64,000 bases of DNA from Geodermatophilus africanus (GCF_900107105.1 NZ_FNOT01000002.1:186001-250000), one strand, 5' to 3'. Positions 16,630-26,098 are shown, numbered from the stretch's first letter. Notes: generated by a model from the sequence alone, not told the origin. Numbers and translations are program-made.

Positions 16630-17250
16630 TCAGACGGTCTCCGGTACCCGCAGGTGTGCCATGGCCACGTCCATCTCGGCGACCTCCAGGATCTCCGCCT
16701 CCATGGACCGGGCGAACTCCCCGCGGATGCTCCGCATCTGCTCGCGGGCCCGCTCCATGGCGTCGCGGCTCTCGAACGAGACGGTGCCGACCGCCCGGCC
16801 GCTCTCCCGGTCCATCATGAGGCTGGCGCTGCAGAAGCCGGGCATGTCCTCGAACCTCGGCAGCAGGACCATCCGGAAGCCGTCGGCGAGTCGGTCCATC
16901 TGCGCCGGGTCCAGGCGGGACCAGGTGACCCGCGCGCTGCCGCCGTCCCCGAGCGGGTGCTCCCGGTGCAGGACGGCGATCTCCCACTCCTGCACCTCGG
17001 GCTCACCCCCGAAGGTCTGCACCAGGCGTTCGCGCATCGGACGGATCCGCTCGGCGCTGGCGCGCATGGCCTCCTCGTCGCGCCAGGCCGACGTGGCGAT
17101 GCAGCGGCCGGTGTCGCGCTCGACGAGCATCGACATGCCGATACAGCCGTCCATCTGCTGGATGGCGGGCATCGCCTCGTCGCGCAGGTAGGCGATGCCG
17201 TCGTCGATCGCTGCGGGCATGCCCCGGATGGTGGTGGATCGGGCGTACAT
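16630..17250 (-). CDS. Double ABM-domain protein (paralogue of 33426-34049)
   Basis: 206 aa. Two ferredoxin-like ABM (antibiotic biosynthesis monooxygenase-type) halves: the first contains YLRDEAMPAIQQMDGCIGMSM and TSAWRDEEAMRAS, the second LPRFEDMPGFCSASLMMDRE and VSFESRDAMERAREQM. It starts MYARSTTIRG, as does the paralogue near 34 kb, and both end in AHLRVPE/AHLHVPE. Members bind small hydrophobic ligands or act as cofactor-free oxygenases; nothing indicates the ligand. The ATG at 17250 is preceded by GAGAGGAG. Confidence 0.82.
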   Translation of the reverse strand: MYARSTTIRGMPAAIDDGIAYLRDEAMPAIQQMDGCIGMSMLVERDTGRCIATSAWRDEEAMRASAERIRPMRERLVQTFGGEPEVQEWEIAVLHREHPLGDGGSARVTWSRLDPAQMDRLADGFRMVLLPRFEDMPGFCSASLMMDRESGRAVGTVSFESRDAMERAREQMRSIRGEFARSMEAEILEVAEMDVAMAHLRVPETV

Positions 17251-17390
17251 GTCACCGCTCCTCTCCTGTGGCGGCGACGCCCCTGCGGCACCGCCGCGTG
17301 GTCGAGGGTCCTCGTCTCCAGGGCGGGGGACAACGGCCGGTGCGCCCGCGGCGGGCCGGCTGCCCGCTGTGTCGTGGCGCAGGCGGCGGT

Positions 17391-17404
17391 TAGCCTCGGA
17401 CGGG
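17391..17404 (+). promoter_or_regulatory. Leaderless promoter -10 for the SNF2 helicase
   Basis: TAGCCT (17391-17396), seven bases (CGGACGG), then GTG at 17404. This is the TANNNT-N6/7-RTG arrangement of leaderless actinobacterial transcripts. No ribosome binding site precedes the GTG, which supports that start. A -35 is not obvious. Confidence 0.55.
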
Positions 17405-20400
17405 TGCTGGGCGAGCTGCGGCCGATGCTCACCGATTCCGTTCTCCGCCGGTCGGTCGGCCACGAGGCCTTCCGCCGCGGCGCGGCCTACGCCAGCGCGG
17501 GCCGCGTCTCGGACGTCGCCTGGTCCCGCGGCCTCGCCCAGGTCGACGCCGTGGTGGTCGGCAGCGGGGGACGCCGGTACCAGACCGTCGCCGCCTACGA
17601 CGCCGGGGCCGACCGCTGGTGGGGGGACTGCAGCTGCCCCGTGGGCGAGGACTGCAAGCACGTCGCCGCCGTCCTGATCGCCGGCCGGGAGTCGCTGGAG
17701 GGCCCGCGGCCGGCGTCGGCTGCCCGCGCCCCCCAGTGGGAGACGGCGCTCGCCGACCTGGTGCAGCCCGCCGCGGCGTCCGGGCAGCGGGCCGGCACTC
17801 CGGTCGCCCTGCAGTTCGAGGTCGAGGCGGCGCCGACCGGCCGGGATTCCCAGCCGTCCATCAGGCTGCGCCCGGTCGTGCCCGGCGCCAAGGGGCGCTG
17901 GATCCGCACGGGCGTCTCGTGGCGGACCCTGCAGTACGACTACTACTCGCAGCGCGACCCGGCGCACGCTGCCGCGCTGCGCGCGCTGCACCGCGCCCAC
18001 CAGGTCAGCGACGACGGCCCCGGGTACTACGGCTACGGGGACCCGCCGGTGCTGCTGGAGGAGTTCGGCCCCGCGCTGTGGCCGGCGCTGCAGCAGGCCC
18101 TGGACGACGGCGTGGCGCTGGTGAGCACCCGCGGTGGGCCGGTCCGGCTGGCCACGGACGCCGCGCAGCTCGTCGTCGACCTGCGCCGGGAGACCGACGA
18201 CCTGCTGCTGGAGCCGGTGGTCGACCTCGGCTCCGGCGTCCGCCTCCCCGCCCGGACGGTGCGACTGCTCGGCAGCCCGCCGCACGGCGCCGTGCTCCTC
18301 CCCGACGACCCGGCACTGCCCCCCGACCTCGTACCCGAGCGGGGGCTGCTGCTCGTGCCGCTCGAGCGGGTGCCCCGGCTCGCCGGCGGTCTGCTCGCCG
18401 CCGGGTCGCTGCGCGTGCCCGCGGCCGACCGCGCGCGCTTCCTGACCCGGTTCTACCCCGCACTGCACCGCGCGCTGCCGGTCCGCTCCTCCGACGGGTC
18501 GGTGGAGCTGCCGGAGGTGCTCCCCCCGCAGCTGTGCCTGCACGTGGACCACGCCGGGGATCACCGGGCCCGGCTGACCTGGGCGGTGCAGTACCGGACG
18601 GGCGAGGACGTCCGGCGGCTGCCGCTGGCGGGGGAGGACGGCGCTCCGGACGCCGGGCGCGACCTCGCCGCCGAGGCGCGGCTGCTGCGGTCGCTGCCGT
18701 TGCCGGCGGACCGGTTGCCCCGGCTGTGGCAGGACGGCCCGGAACGGCGGCTCGCGCCGACCGCCGAGCTGCGTGGCATGGACACCGTCGTCCTCACGAC
18801 CGAGGTGCTGCCCCGGCTGGCGGACGCCGGCGTGCTGGTGGAGGGAACCGGCGAGCCCGCGGACTACCGGCACACCGAGGCGGCCCCGGTCGTGCAGGTG
18901 TCGGCCACGGACGGCGACGACGCCGACTGGTTCGACCTCGGCGTCACGGTCTCGGTGGACGGCGAGGACATCCCGTTCGCGCTGCTGTTCGCCGCGCTGG
19001 CGGCCGGCGACTCGCACCTGGTGCTGCCCAGCGGGACGTGGTTCGACATCCGCCGTCCGGAGTTCGACCGGCTGCGCCGGCTGATCGACGAGGCACGGGC
19101 GCTGCAGGACGCCGAGCGGCCGGGGCTGCGGATCAGCCGCTACCAGGCCGGGCTGTGGGAGGAGCTCGTCGAGCTCGGGGTCGTGGCCGAGCAGAGCGAG
19201 CGGTGGGCGCGCGACGTCCGGACGCTGCTCGAGGTGGACGACGCGGCGCCGCCCGCGGCGCCCGCCGGGCTGGCCGCGCAGCTGCGGCCCTACCAGCTGC
19301 AGGGCTACCAGTGGCTCTCCGTGCTCTGGGACGCCGGGCTCGGCGGCGTGCTCGCCGACGACATGGGGCTGGGCAAGACGCTGCAGGCGCTTGCGCTGGT
19401 GTGCCGGGCGGCGGAGGCCGGCGAGCTCATCGCCCCGGTGCTCGTCGTGGCCCCGACCAGCGTGGTGTCGAACTGGGCGCGCGAGGCGGCACGGTTCGCG
19501 CCCGGACTCGACGTCCGGACCATCGCGGCCACCGGCCGCAAGCTGGGCGTGCCGCTGGCCGAGGCGGTCGACGGCGCCGACCTCGTGATCACCTCGTACA
19601 CGCTGCTGCGGCTCGGCGAGGACGACTACCGCGCGCTGCCGTGGAGCGGGCTGGTGCTCGACGAGGCGCAGTTCGTGAAGAACCACCAGGCGAAGACGTA
19701 CGCCGCCGCGCGGCGGCTGCCGGCCCGGTTCAAGTTGGCGGTCACCGGCACGCCGGTGGAGAACGACCTGATGGACCTGTGGTCGATGCTCTCGATCGTG
19801 GCGCCGGGGCTGTTCCCGAGCCCCCAGCGGTTCACCGAGCACTACCGGACGCCGATCGAGAGGGGCGGCGACGCCGACGTGCTGGCCGCGCTGCGCCGCC
19901 GGATCCGGCCGCTGATGCGCCGCCGGACCAAGGAGCAGGTCGCCGCCGAGCTGCCGCCCAAGCAGGAGCAGGTGCTGGAGGTCGTGCTGAACCCGAGGCA
20001 CCGCAAGGTGTACGACACCCACCTGCAGCGGGAGCGGCGCAAGGTCCTGGGCCTCGTCGACGACCTGCAGAAGAACCGGTTCACGATCTTCCGGTCGCTG
20101 ACCCTGCTGCGGCAGCTGGCCCTCGACGCGTCACTGGTCGACGAGGCCCACGCCGGCGTCCGGTCGTCGAAGGCCGACGCGTTCCTGGAGCACCTGCAGG
20201 AGGTGGTGGCGGAGGGCCACCGGGCGCTGGTGTTCAGCTCGTTCACCGGCTTCCTGGGCACGGTGCGGGCGCGGCTGGACGCCCACGGCCTGCCGTACGC
20301 CTACCTCGATGGGCGCACGCGGGACCGGCAGCGGCGGATCGACGAGTTCCGCAGCGGGCGCGCGCCGGTCTTCCTGATCAGCCTCAAGGCCGGCGGGTTC

Positions 20401-20670
20401 GGGCTGAACCTGACCGAGGCCGACTACGTCTTCGTGCTCGACCCGTGGTGGAACCCGGCGACGGAGGCGCAGGCGGTCGACCGGGCGCACCGGATCGGCC
20501 AGGACAAGACGGTGATGGTGTACCGGCTGGTGGCCGCCGGGACCATCGAGGAGAAGGTCCTGGCGCTGCAGGAGCGCAAGCGCGACCTGTTCGCCCGGGT
20601 GATGGACGACGACGGCGGCGCGTTGTCCGGGGCGCTGACGGCCGACGACATCCGCGGCCTGTTCGCCTGA
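17404..20670 (+). CDS. SWIM zinc-finger SNF2-family helicase/ATPase
   Basis: 1088 aa, leaderless GTG start (in-frame ATG at 17425 is the alternative). The SWIM finger C76-x-C78-x5-C84-x-H86 near the N-terminus is a likely nucleic-acid or protein-binding module. A middle region of unknown fold is followed by the SNF2 ATPase: DDMGLGKT (about 652-659), DEAQ (about 753), VTGTPVEND, and helicase C with LISLKAGGFGLNL and RAHRIGQ (about 1027-1033). This is the bacterial SNF2/HepA-like arrangement common in actinobacteria, with probable roles in transcription recycling or DNA repair. It is monocistronic, followed by the repeat at 20795-20856. Confidence 0.93.
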   Translation: MLGELRPMLTDSVLRRSVGHEAFRRGAAYASAGRVSDVAWSRGLAQVDAVVVGSGGRRYQTVAAYDAGADRWWGDCSCPVGEDCKHVAAVLIAGRESLEGPRPASAARAPQWETALADLVQPAAASGQRAGTPVALQFEVEAAPTGRDSQPSIRLRPVVPGAKGRWIRTGVSWRTLQYDYYSQRDPAHAAALRALHRAHQVSDDGPGYYGYGDPPVLLEEFGPALWPALQQALDDGVALVSTRGGPVRLATDAAQLVVDLRRETDDLLLEPVVDLGSGVRLPARTVRLLGSPPHGAVLLPDDPALPPDLVPERGLLLVPLERVPRLAGGLLAAGSLRVPAADRARFLTRFYPALHRALPVRSSDGSVELPEVLPPQLCLHVDHAGDHRARLTWAVQYRTGEDVRRLPLAGEDGAPDAGRDLAAEARLLRSLPLPADRLPRLWQDGPERRLAPTAELRGMDTVVLTTEVLPRLADAGVLVEGTGEPADYRHTEAAPVVQVSATDGDDADWFDLGVTVSVDGEDIPFALLFAALAAGDSHLVLPSGTWFDIRRPEFDRLRRLIDEARALQDAERPGLRISRYQAGLWEELVELGVVAEQSERWARDVRTLLEVDDAAPPAAPAGLAAQLRPYQLQGYQWLSVLWDAGLGGVLADDMGLGKTLQALALVCRAAEAGELIAPVLVVAPTSVVSNWAREAARFAPGLDVRTIAATGRKLGVPLAEAVDGADLVITSYTLLRLGEDDYRALPWSGLVLDEAQFVKNHQAKTYAAARRLPARFKLAVTGTPVENDLMDLWSMLSIVAPGLFPSPQRFTEHYRTPIERGGDADVLAALRRRIRPLMRRRTKEQVAAELPPKQEQVLEVVLNPRHRKVYDTHLQRERRKVLGLVDDLQKNRFTIFRSLTLLRQLALDASLVDEAHAGVRSSKADAFLEHLQEVVAEGHRALVFSSFTGFLGTVRARLDAHGLPYAYLDGRTRDRQRRIDEFRSGRAPVFLISLKAGGFGLNLTEADYVFVLDPWWNPATEAQAVDRAHRIGQDKTVMVYRLVAAGTIEEKVLALQERKRDLFARVMDDDGGALSGALTADDIRGLFA

Positions 20671-21136
20671 GCCCAGCAGCTTGACCGACCGGGACTCGAC
20701 CAAGCCGAATCTGAACGCGTCGTGCGGCGTGGACGCCGCCGGACGGTGCGCCCACGCCTGCCGGTCGGGCACCGCCGTGACCGCCGGGTGCTGTACCTCC
20801 GTGGAAGCTCCACCGCTGCTTACACTTGTGAGCAGGGGTGGAGCTTCCACGGAGGTGCTCGGCCGCTGGGCGTCGGGACCCGGTCGGCGTCGGGGGTCCG
20901 CCCCGCGCCGGGCGAGCGGGGCCCAGATCGGGTGCCGCCGGCCGGTTGGCCCACGCCGGTCACCCCGACCCGCCAACCGGTGTGAATGCCGCGGTGAGGC
21001 GGCCATGATCCTCTTCCGGGCGGGCCGTACGCGACCCCGACCGTGGGCTGGCGCGTCGCTCCGCGCGCCTCCGCCCCCGAGCAGGCGACGTGACCCCTGA
21101 CGTCGATGTGCCGGCGGCTGTCAGGAGCGGAGCCCG
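20671..21136. other. 466-base intergenic region holding one palindromic repeat
   Basis: No supported gene. It lies between the SNF2 gene and a decayed minus-strand gene. The notable structure is the large inverted repeat at 20795-20856; otherwise nothing recognisable was seen. Confidence 0.6.
20795..20856. repeat. Palindromic repeat, copy 2 (long stem-loop)
   Basis: Positions 20795-20820 pair with 20831-20856, a 26-bp stem with a single G-G mismatch (20815/20836) around a 10-base loop. The inner part matches the element at 5565-5602 in both arms and in the loop start (TACAC). The outer 13 bp or so (ACCTCCGTGGAAG) are not shared with copy 1, although they remain self-complementary, so compensating change or insertion into an older palindrome is possible. 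Likely terminator between convergent transcripts. Confidence 0.75.
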
Positions 21137-21892
21137 CTACGGCATCTCGGGGGCGACGAGCGCTGCTCCGCACACCGGACAGAACCGGTCGCCGGACAAC
21201 GCCCGCCCGTGCGCGCACGCCTGTTGGCGCAGGAACGACCGCACCGCGCCGCCCGCCACGTCCAGCGCTCGCGTGACATCGAAGCCGCCTTTGACGAGCA
21301 GCCGGTCCGCGTCGCCGTCGGCGATGTCGAGGGTGGGCACCGACGGGCCTGCCGTCCACGGGTCGACGCCGGGGTCCTCGTCCGGCGCGATCGTCACCCG
21401 CCACAGGCCGTGTCGCTCCCGCAGGTAGAACCCGCGCCCGTCGACGGTCCCGGCCAGCACGAACGGCGCTCCGTCGACCGCGATCCGGGCCCGGACCCCC
21501 AGCTCCGCGGCCCGCGCGGCCAGCGCCTGCCGCTCCTCGGCCCGCACCCGACCAGCTCCGAGCGGACGTCGGCCAGCGAGGCGAACAGGCGGTGCACCGC
21601 CGCCGCCCACTCCTCCGGCGTCTGCTGGCAGCCGCAGCCGACCTGTCCGGCGCTACCTTGTGCGCCGAGGCCGAGGCGCGGATGGCAGCCGCACGGGCAG
21701 TCCAGTGCGGCCGGCGGATCCGCAGCACGATCCCGTGCTCGGCGAGCGCGGCGACATCGCCTCCCTGAGCGGCCATTCGGCGGCGCGGCGTTCCTCCTGC
21801 CCGACACGGAGGGCCGCAGCCGACGCCGCGGTAGCGGCCTGCTGCTCGGGCGACCGTGTTGGCCACTGCCGAGGGCGGGGCTCGATGGTCAT
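21137..21892 (-). pseudogene. Frameshifted gene for a zinc-ribbon-ended protein of unknown function
   Basis: Protein-like sequence passes through several minus-strand frames: MTIEPRPRQWPTRSPEQQ from 21892, GGDVAALAEHGIVLRIRRP, DCPCGCHPRLGLG to ADVRSELVG, then RAEERQALAARAAELGVRA to the stop at 21137. That needs about three frameshifts in 360 bp. The last frame is intact for about 130 codons and ends in CAHGRALSGDRFCPVCGAALV, a zinc-ribbon-like tail. Either the gene is decayed or the assembly has errors here. No function assigned. Confidence 0.55.
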
Positions 21893-21972
21893 GGCCGGCA
21901 TGGTGCCGGGACCGCCGCGCGGCAGCACGGGAGTTCTGACCTACGAAGGCGCCGGGTCGGGCGTGCCCGGGG

Positions 21973-22262
21973 TCAGTCGTCGTCCAGTCGGCGCACGGCC
22001 GCGAGGAAGGCGTCGGCGGCTGCGTCGACGGCCGCCAGCGCGTCCTCCGAGTCCCTGCCGGGAACCGCGCTCGGCGTGGCCGAAGCGGATCAGGTCGCGG
22101 AGCAGGTCCGCTGCGCGCGATCGAGGTGCGGCGTCCCGGGGTCGAGGCGCACGAGCCGCGGGTCGAGCAACCGGCGGACGTTCTTCGGGCTCCGGAGAAG
22201 CGGGTCACCGACGCCGTTGGCGCTGCCGACCACCAGTACCTCGTCGAGCAGCGGACGCAGGT
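21973..22262 (-). pseudogene. Remnant of a conserved protein, frameshifted
   Basis: The minus strand reads LLDEVLVVGSANGVGDPLL and RRLLDPRLVRLDPGTP in one frame, then RDLIRFGHAERG in another, then EDALAAVDAAADAFLAAV ending LDDD and a TGA at 21973-21975 in a third. Frame changes and the absence of a start indicate a degraded gene. Together with the preceding entry, 21.1-22.3 kb is a decay zone next to a VapBC locus. Family not recognised. Confidence 0.45.
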
Positions 22263-22308
22263 GAGCACCTCCGGCAGGAGGCCACGCGGGGGCGTGGCAC
22301 CCCGGGGG

Positions 22309-22701
22309 TCAGACGGGGATGACGCGGAGGTCGCTGACCTCGGCGAGTGTCTGGTAGTCCGCGTCCTGGGTGACCACCGGGACGTCGTGCGCGAGCGCGG
22401 TGGCGGCGATCCAGGTGTCGTTCACGTTCACTCGTCGTCCCGCCGTGGCCAGGAGGAGTCGCAGCCGGGCCCACTCGTCGGCCACGGCTGTGTCGACGGG
22501 GAGGGGATGGAGCCCGCCCACGGTCTGCAGGGTGGAGAGCCTGCGGGACCGCACCGAGACGTCGGTGGCGGCGAGGACGCCGGCGCGCAGCTCGCCGTAG
22601 GTGACCACCGAGACGGCGACCTCGTCCGGCAGGGCCGAGACGTCCAGACCCCGGCCTTCCTGGGCGATGAAGACGCTGGTGTCCAGCAGGCCGCGACTCA
22701 C
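22309..22701 (-). CDS. vapC: VapC-type PIN-domain toxin
   Basis: 130 aa, normal PIN length. Acidic residues of a PIN ribonuclease are present: LLDTSVFI (first Asp), YGELRAG (Glu), NVNDTWIAATAL (Asp) and TQDADYQ (last Asp). The start overlaps the antitoxin stop by four bases (22698-22701). Expected to cleave RNA, probably tRNA, when the antitoxin is lost. It looks functional. Confidence 0.9.
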   Translation of the reverse strand: MSRGLLDTSVFIAQEGRGLDVSALPDEVAVSVVTYGELRAGVLAATDVSVRSRRLSTLQTVGGLHPLPVDTAVADEWARLRLLLATAGRRVNVNDTWIAATALAHDVPVVTQDADYQTLAEVSDLRVIPV

Positions 22702-22952
22702 CGGATGGGCCCGAGCTCGTCGGTGTCCCCGGTGAGGGCGCGCAGGTCCGCCCGGAGCGCGGGATCGGCCTGGGTTCTCGCCAGCCGCGCGGCGAACACC
22801 GCCCTGGGAGTCCAGTGCGAACGCTGTTCCCGGATCGGGCCGAGCTCGGCCACGGGCTCACCGTTCACCGTCACCTCCACCACCTCGCCGGCAGCGGCCC
22901 GCCGCAGCACGCCTGCCGTGTCGTTGCGCAGCTCCCTGGATGCGACCCGCAT
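22698..22952 (-). CDS. vapB: Phd/YefM-family antitoxin of VapC
   Basis: 84 aa. The N-terminal MRVASRELRNDTAGVLRRAAAGE with EVTVNGEPVAELGPI is the Phd/YefM DNA-binding fold; the C-terminal half should wrap the toxin. Leaderless promoter: on the minus strand TACAGT (22965-22960), seven bases, then the ATG. Repeated CTACAG elements upstream (within 22953-22978) are possible autoregulatory sites. Confidence 0.87.
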   Translation of the reverse strand: MRVASRELRNDTAGVLRRAAAGEVVEVTVNGEPVAELGPIREQRSHWTPRAVFAARLARTQADPALRADLRALTGDTDELGPIR

Positions 22953-23088
22953 GGCTACGACTGTAGGCCAGCTGTAGCAAGAGCACGAGTGACCGGAGAC
23001 GCCTCGCTCAAGAAGAGTGGGCGGACGGCCGATACTCGTCGTACTCCCGTCCTAACCTGCAGTGCGGACCGAGGGGAGGGGGTGTGCG

Positions 23089-23535
23089 GTGAGCACTGCC
23101 GTCTGGGCCTTCATCGGCGTGGTGGTCGGCGGGCTGCTCACGGTCGCCGCCCAGGCCACCGCCGAGTCCCTCAAGGCCCGTGCCGCAGCCCGGGCCCGGC
23201 AGGAGCAGCGGGAGCGCGCGTCCCGGGAGTTCCAGCGCGACACCCTGATCGAGCTGCAGGCCGCCATGGCCGACTACCGGGCGGCGCTGTGCCGGGACAG
23301 GAGCCAGCTCCTGCCCCTGCGCAGCACGGAGGCACAGCTCTCGGCCGCGCGGTCGCGGTACCAGATGCTGGTGCACCGGGTGTCCTCGCCGGCCGCACGG
23401 GACGCGGCGCTGGCGTGGGAGACGGACGCACTGCCCTGGTTCCAGGGCGACGACTCCGGCACCGCCGCGGCGGAGGCCGAGGCGTGGGAGACGGCGATGC
23501 GGGTGACGGGCGAGGCCGTCCGCGCCACCGACTGA
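23089..23535 (+). CDS. Single-pass membrane protein with helical cytoplasmic tail, function unknown
   Basis: 148 aa, GTG at 23089 after GAGGGGAGGGGG. One N-terminal membrane segment (AVWAFIGVVVGGLLTVAAQ), then a charged helix-rich tail (RARQEQRERASREFQRD, LSAARSRYQMLVHRV), probably coiled coil. It resembles short actinobacterial membrane-anchored proteins of unknown role. Convergent with the STAS-domain gene, six bases apart. Confidence 0.72.
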   Translation: MSTAVWAFIGVVVGGLLTVAAQATAESLKARAAARARQEQRERASREFQRDTLIELQAAMADYRAALCRDRSQLLPLRSTEAQLSAARSRYQMLVHRVSSPAARDAALAWETDALPWFQGDDSGTAAAEAEAWETAMRVTGEAVRATD

Positions 23536-23540
23536 GGCCG

Positions 23541-23837
23541 TCAGGCGGTCTGCAGGCGCTCCGCGACGCCGTGGTCCCGGGCCGCCTCGAGGAGGTACTC
23601 GCCGAACTCCCGGCTGACGTGCTCCGCGCGGAGGGCCGCGGCCCCGCCGTCGACCAGCACCCGGGTGACGAGCTCGTCGGCGAAGGACGGGGTACCGGCG
23701 ACCATGCGGCGGAAGTCGACCACGATGGTGGCGCCGGACATCCGGTCGGCGAGGCCGTGGACGAGGGCACGGGCGCGCTCGCGGCCGCCGCTCAGCTGGG
23801 GGACCTCGATCGGTGGGAGGACAGCAGGCACGGTCAT
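23541..23837 (-). CDS. STAS-like (DUF4325-type) protein
   Basis: 98 aa from the ATG at 23837; the AGGAGG of its ribosome site overlaps the upstream stop. The central GATIVVDFRRMVAGTPSFADELV is a STAS-like strand-helix with the Ser/Asp region used by anti-sigma antagonists. It follows a STAS-HATPase gene at about 8 bases, and the two surely work together. Likely a switch protein in a partner-switching pathway; the target is unknown. An in-frame GTG at 23849 is an alternative start. Confidence 0.78.
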   Translation of the reverse strand: MTVPAVLPPIEVPQLSGGRERARALVHGLADRMSGATIVVDFRRMVAGTPSFADELVTRVLVDGGAAALRAEHVSREFGEYLLEAARDHGVAERLQTA

Positions 23838-23845
23838 CGACCTCC

Positions 23846-24697
23846 TCACAGGCTCAGGCGCACGTGGGCGAGCGTACCGGGATAGGACGCCGGCAGATCC
23901 GCCAGTTCGGGTTCCGATCGACCGCCCTGGAAGGTGCCGCTGGCGGCGCCGCTGATGAGCGTGACGCTGCCGCGGTGCTCGCCGGTGATGCCGATGACCC
24001 GGCTGATGCCGCGCCCGCGCCCGGGGCGGCCGATCGAGGTCACGTGCACCTGCGCCGCGCGCACGATCGCCGTCCGGTCGTCGGGCACGGGGATCGCGGC
24101 GGCGAGCCGTTCCCGCAGGCCGATGCCGCTGTCACCGACGGCGAACGAGATGTCGCCCCGGTTGTCGTACCGCTGGAGCGCCACGTAGCCGTGCGACCGG
24201 GTGCTGTGCTCCAGCACGTTCCGCGCCATCTCGTCGAGCGCGGCGTACAGCGGCTGGATGAGCTCGGGGTGGTCGTCGACGTAGGTCTGCACGAGGGCGG
24301 CGGCGACGGTGTCCAGCCCGGCCTCGCCGTCGAAGCGGCGCAGCTCGACCAGGCGGTGGCCGAGCCGGCGCTCCCGCACCTGGGGCAGGTCGTGGACGAC
24401 GTCGAGGCCGGTGAGCTGCTCGCCGAGCCGCATGCGGGTGAGGTAGTTGGCGACGTCCCCGCCCTCGGGCTTGCGGAAGCGGACGGGACGGCGCTGCAGC
24501 GTCGCCCGCTCGGCGATGACCGCGAGGCTCACCAGGCCGGCCGGGTCGATGAACCGCAGCCGGGTCAGGTCGATCTCGACCGGCCCGGTGCCCGCAGGAC
24601 GCAGGTGCCCGCCGACCTCGTCGTACGTCAACACGCCGTTCGTGCAGAGCGTGATGTCGACGCAATCGGTCCCGGTCATCTCCGTTACATCGTCCAC
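23846..24697 (-). CDS. STAS-HATPase regulatory protein (anti-sigma-like)
   Basis: 283 aa. N-terminal STAS-like part (PVEIDLTRLRFIDPAGLVSL, about 39-58) joined to a GHKL ATPase: N-box LDEMARNVLEHS, G1 box GDSGIGLRERL, and a glycine loop GRPGRGRGISRV. Such proteins phosphorylate or sequester partner STAS proteins. The downstream DUF4325 protein is the obvious partner. Start uncertain: GTG at 24697 lacks a ribosome site; ATG at 24679 is the alternative. Confidence 0.8.
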   Translation of the reverse strand: MDDVTEMTGTDCVDITLCTNGVLTYDEVGGHLRPAGTGPVEIDLTRLRFIDPAGLVSLAVIAERATLQRRPVRFRKPEGGDVANYLTRMRLGEQLTGLDVVHDLPQVRERRLGHRLVELRRFDGEAGLDTVAAALVQTYVDDHPELIQPLYAALDEMARNVLEHSTRSHGYVALQRYDNRGDISFAVGDSGIGLRERLAAAIPVPDDRTAIVRAAQVHVTSIGRPGRGRGISRVIGITGEHRGSVTLISGAASGTFQGGRSEPELADLPASYPGTLAHVRLSL

Positions 24698-24760
24698 GAG
24701 GGTCGGACAGTTGAGTGACGGTCCGCTCCATGTGCGTGACGAGGGGCGGGTCGCAGCCAG

Positions 24761-26098
24761 TCAGGACCGGACGCCCGAGGGGGTGTCGTAGCCGGGCAGC
24801 CACGGCCGGACCTCGGCGTCGACGGCGACGGTGGCGCCCAGTGAGCAGAGGACGCCGACCAGTCCGCTGGCCACGCGCTGGAGCAGCAGGTGGCGCGGCG
24901 GGACGGTCAGCCGGCGCTGGGTGCGGGAGGCGGCGCTGAACGGGTCGGAGGCGCGGCGGGTCTGCTCCTGCAGCCAGGTCCGCGTGAAGTGGTACGTGGG
25001 GCTGCGCAGCGGCTGCAGGTAGGGGTCGAGCAGTGCCTGCAGGGCCGGGGCGCCGACCTGGTCCGGCCGCAGCAGGCCTGCCGAGGCGGCGGTGCGGTGC
25101 AGTGCGGTGGCGTCGCCGTCGCGACCGGCGGCGAGCAGCGGGCCCAGGCGGTGCGGCCAGCCGTGCGGCAGGGCCTCGGTCGCGCCGAAGTCGAGGACGG
25201 CGAGCCGGCCGTCGGGCAGCAGCCGGAAGTTGCCGGGGTGCGGGTCACCGTGCAGCCGGCGGGCGCGCGCGGGAGCGGAGGCGAGCAGGCGGACCAGCAG
25301 CTGTCCGGCGTGGTCCCGGTCTGCCCGGGTGCCGCCGGCGATGACCCGGGACAGCGGCGTGCCGTCGACCCACCGGGTGACCAGCACCCTCCCCTCGACG
25401 GCCAGCACGTCGGGCACGGCGATGTCCGGGTCGTCGCGGTAGGCCTCGGCGAACGCCGTCTGGGCCTCGGCCTCGCGGGCGTAGTCGACCTCCTCGACGA
25501 GCCGGTCGCGCAGCTCGGCGAACAGCTGCCGGGCGTCGAGGCCGGGCGCGGCCGCCTGCACGATCGGGGTCAGCGTCTGCAGCCCCCCCAGGTCGGCGAC
25601 GAGCGCCTCGCCGGCACCGGGGTACTGGACCTTCACGGCCACCGGGGTGCCTTCGGACCAGGTGGCGCGGTGCACCTGTCCCACACTGGCAGCCGCGGCC
25701 GGCCGGTCGTCGAAGTCGCGGAACAGCCGCCGCCAGTCGGCGCCGAACGACGCCCCGAGCTCCCGGTGCACCATGTCGGGCGGCATGGCCGGCGCCGCCT
25801 CCTGCAGCCGGACCAGCGCCTCGCGGTAGGGGCCGACCAGCTGGTCGGGGAGCGCGGCCTCCATGGCCGACATCGCCTGGCCGACCTTCATCGCGCCGCC
25901 CTTGAGCTGCCCGAGGACGGCGAACAGTTGCTCGGCGGTGCGCTGCTGCACCTGCGCGGCGACCACCTCGGCGGGGCGGCCGCCGAGTCGCCTGCCGATC
26001 CCGAGGGCGGTGCGGCCCGCGTACGCGGCCGGCAGCGCGGCGAGCCGCGCCGTCCGGGCCAGGCGGCCCCGCGGCGGCACGCCGTCCTCGGAGGTCAC
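24761..26098 (-). CDS. ABC1/AarF (UbiB)-family atypical kinase
   Basis: 445 aa. KGGAMKVGQAMSAME is the family KxGQ motif; VAVKVQYPG holds the ATP-site Lys, LHGDPHPGNF the catalytic loop and VLDFGATE the metal-binding DFG-like motif. A C-terminal hydrophobic stretch (VASGLVGVLCSLGATVAV) suggests membrane association. The family acts in quinone or lipid homeostasis, often as an ATPase. The GTG at 26098 is leaderless: TACCGT (26110-26105) then six bases. Confidence 0.9.
   Translation of the reverse strand: MTSEDGVPPRGRLARTARLAALPAAYAGRTALGIGRRLGGRPAEVVAAQVQQRTAEQLFAVLGQLKGGAMKVGQAMSAMEAALPDQLVGPYREALVRLQEAAPAMPPDMVHRELGASFGADWRRLFRDFDDRPAAAASVGQVHRATWSEGTPVAVKVQYPGAGEALVADLGGLQTLTPIVQAAAPGLDARQLFAELRDRLVEEVDYAREAEAQTAFAEAYRDDPDIAVPDVLAVEGRVLVTRWVDGTPLSRVIAGGTRADRDHAGQLLVRLLASAPARARRLHGDPHPGNFRLLPDGRLAVLDFGATEALPHGWPHRLGPLLAAGRDGDATALHRTAASAGLLRPDQVGAPALQALLDPYLQPLRSPTYHFTRTWLQEQTRRASDPFSAASRTQRRLTVPPRHLLLQRVASGLVGVLCSLGATVAVDAEVRPWLPGYDTPSGVRS

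Noticed and set aside
20820..22268. A long minus-strand frame across the palindrome and decay zone
   Set aside because: It is low-complexity, passes through the repeat, and only short parts resemble protein; I treat it as part of the pseudogenes.
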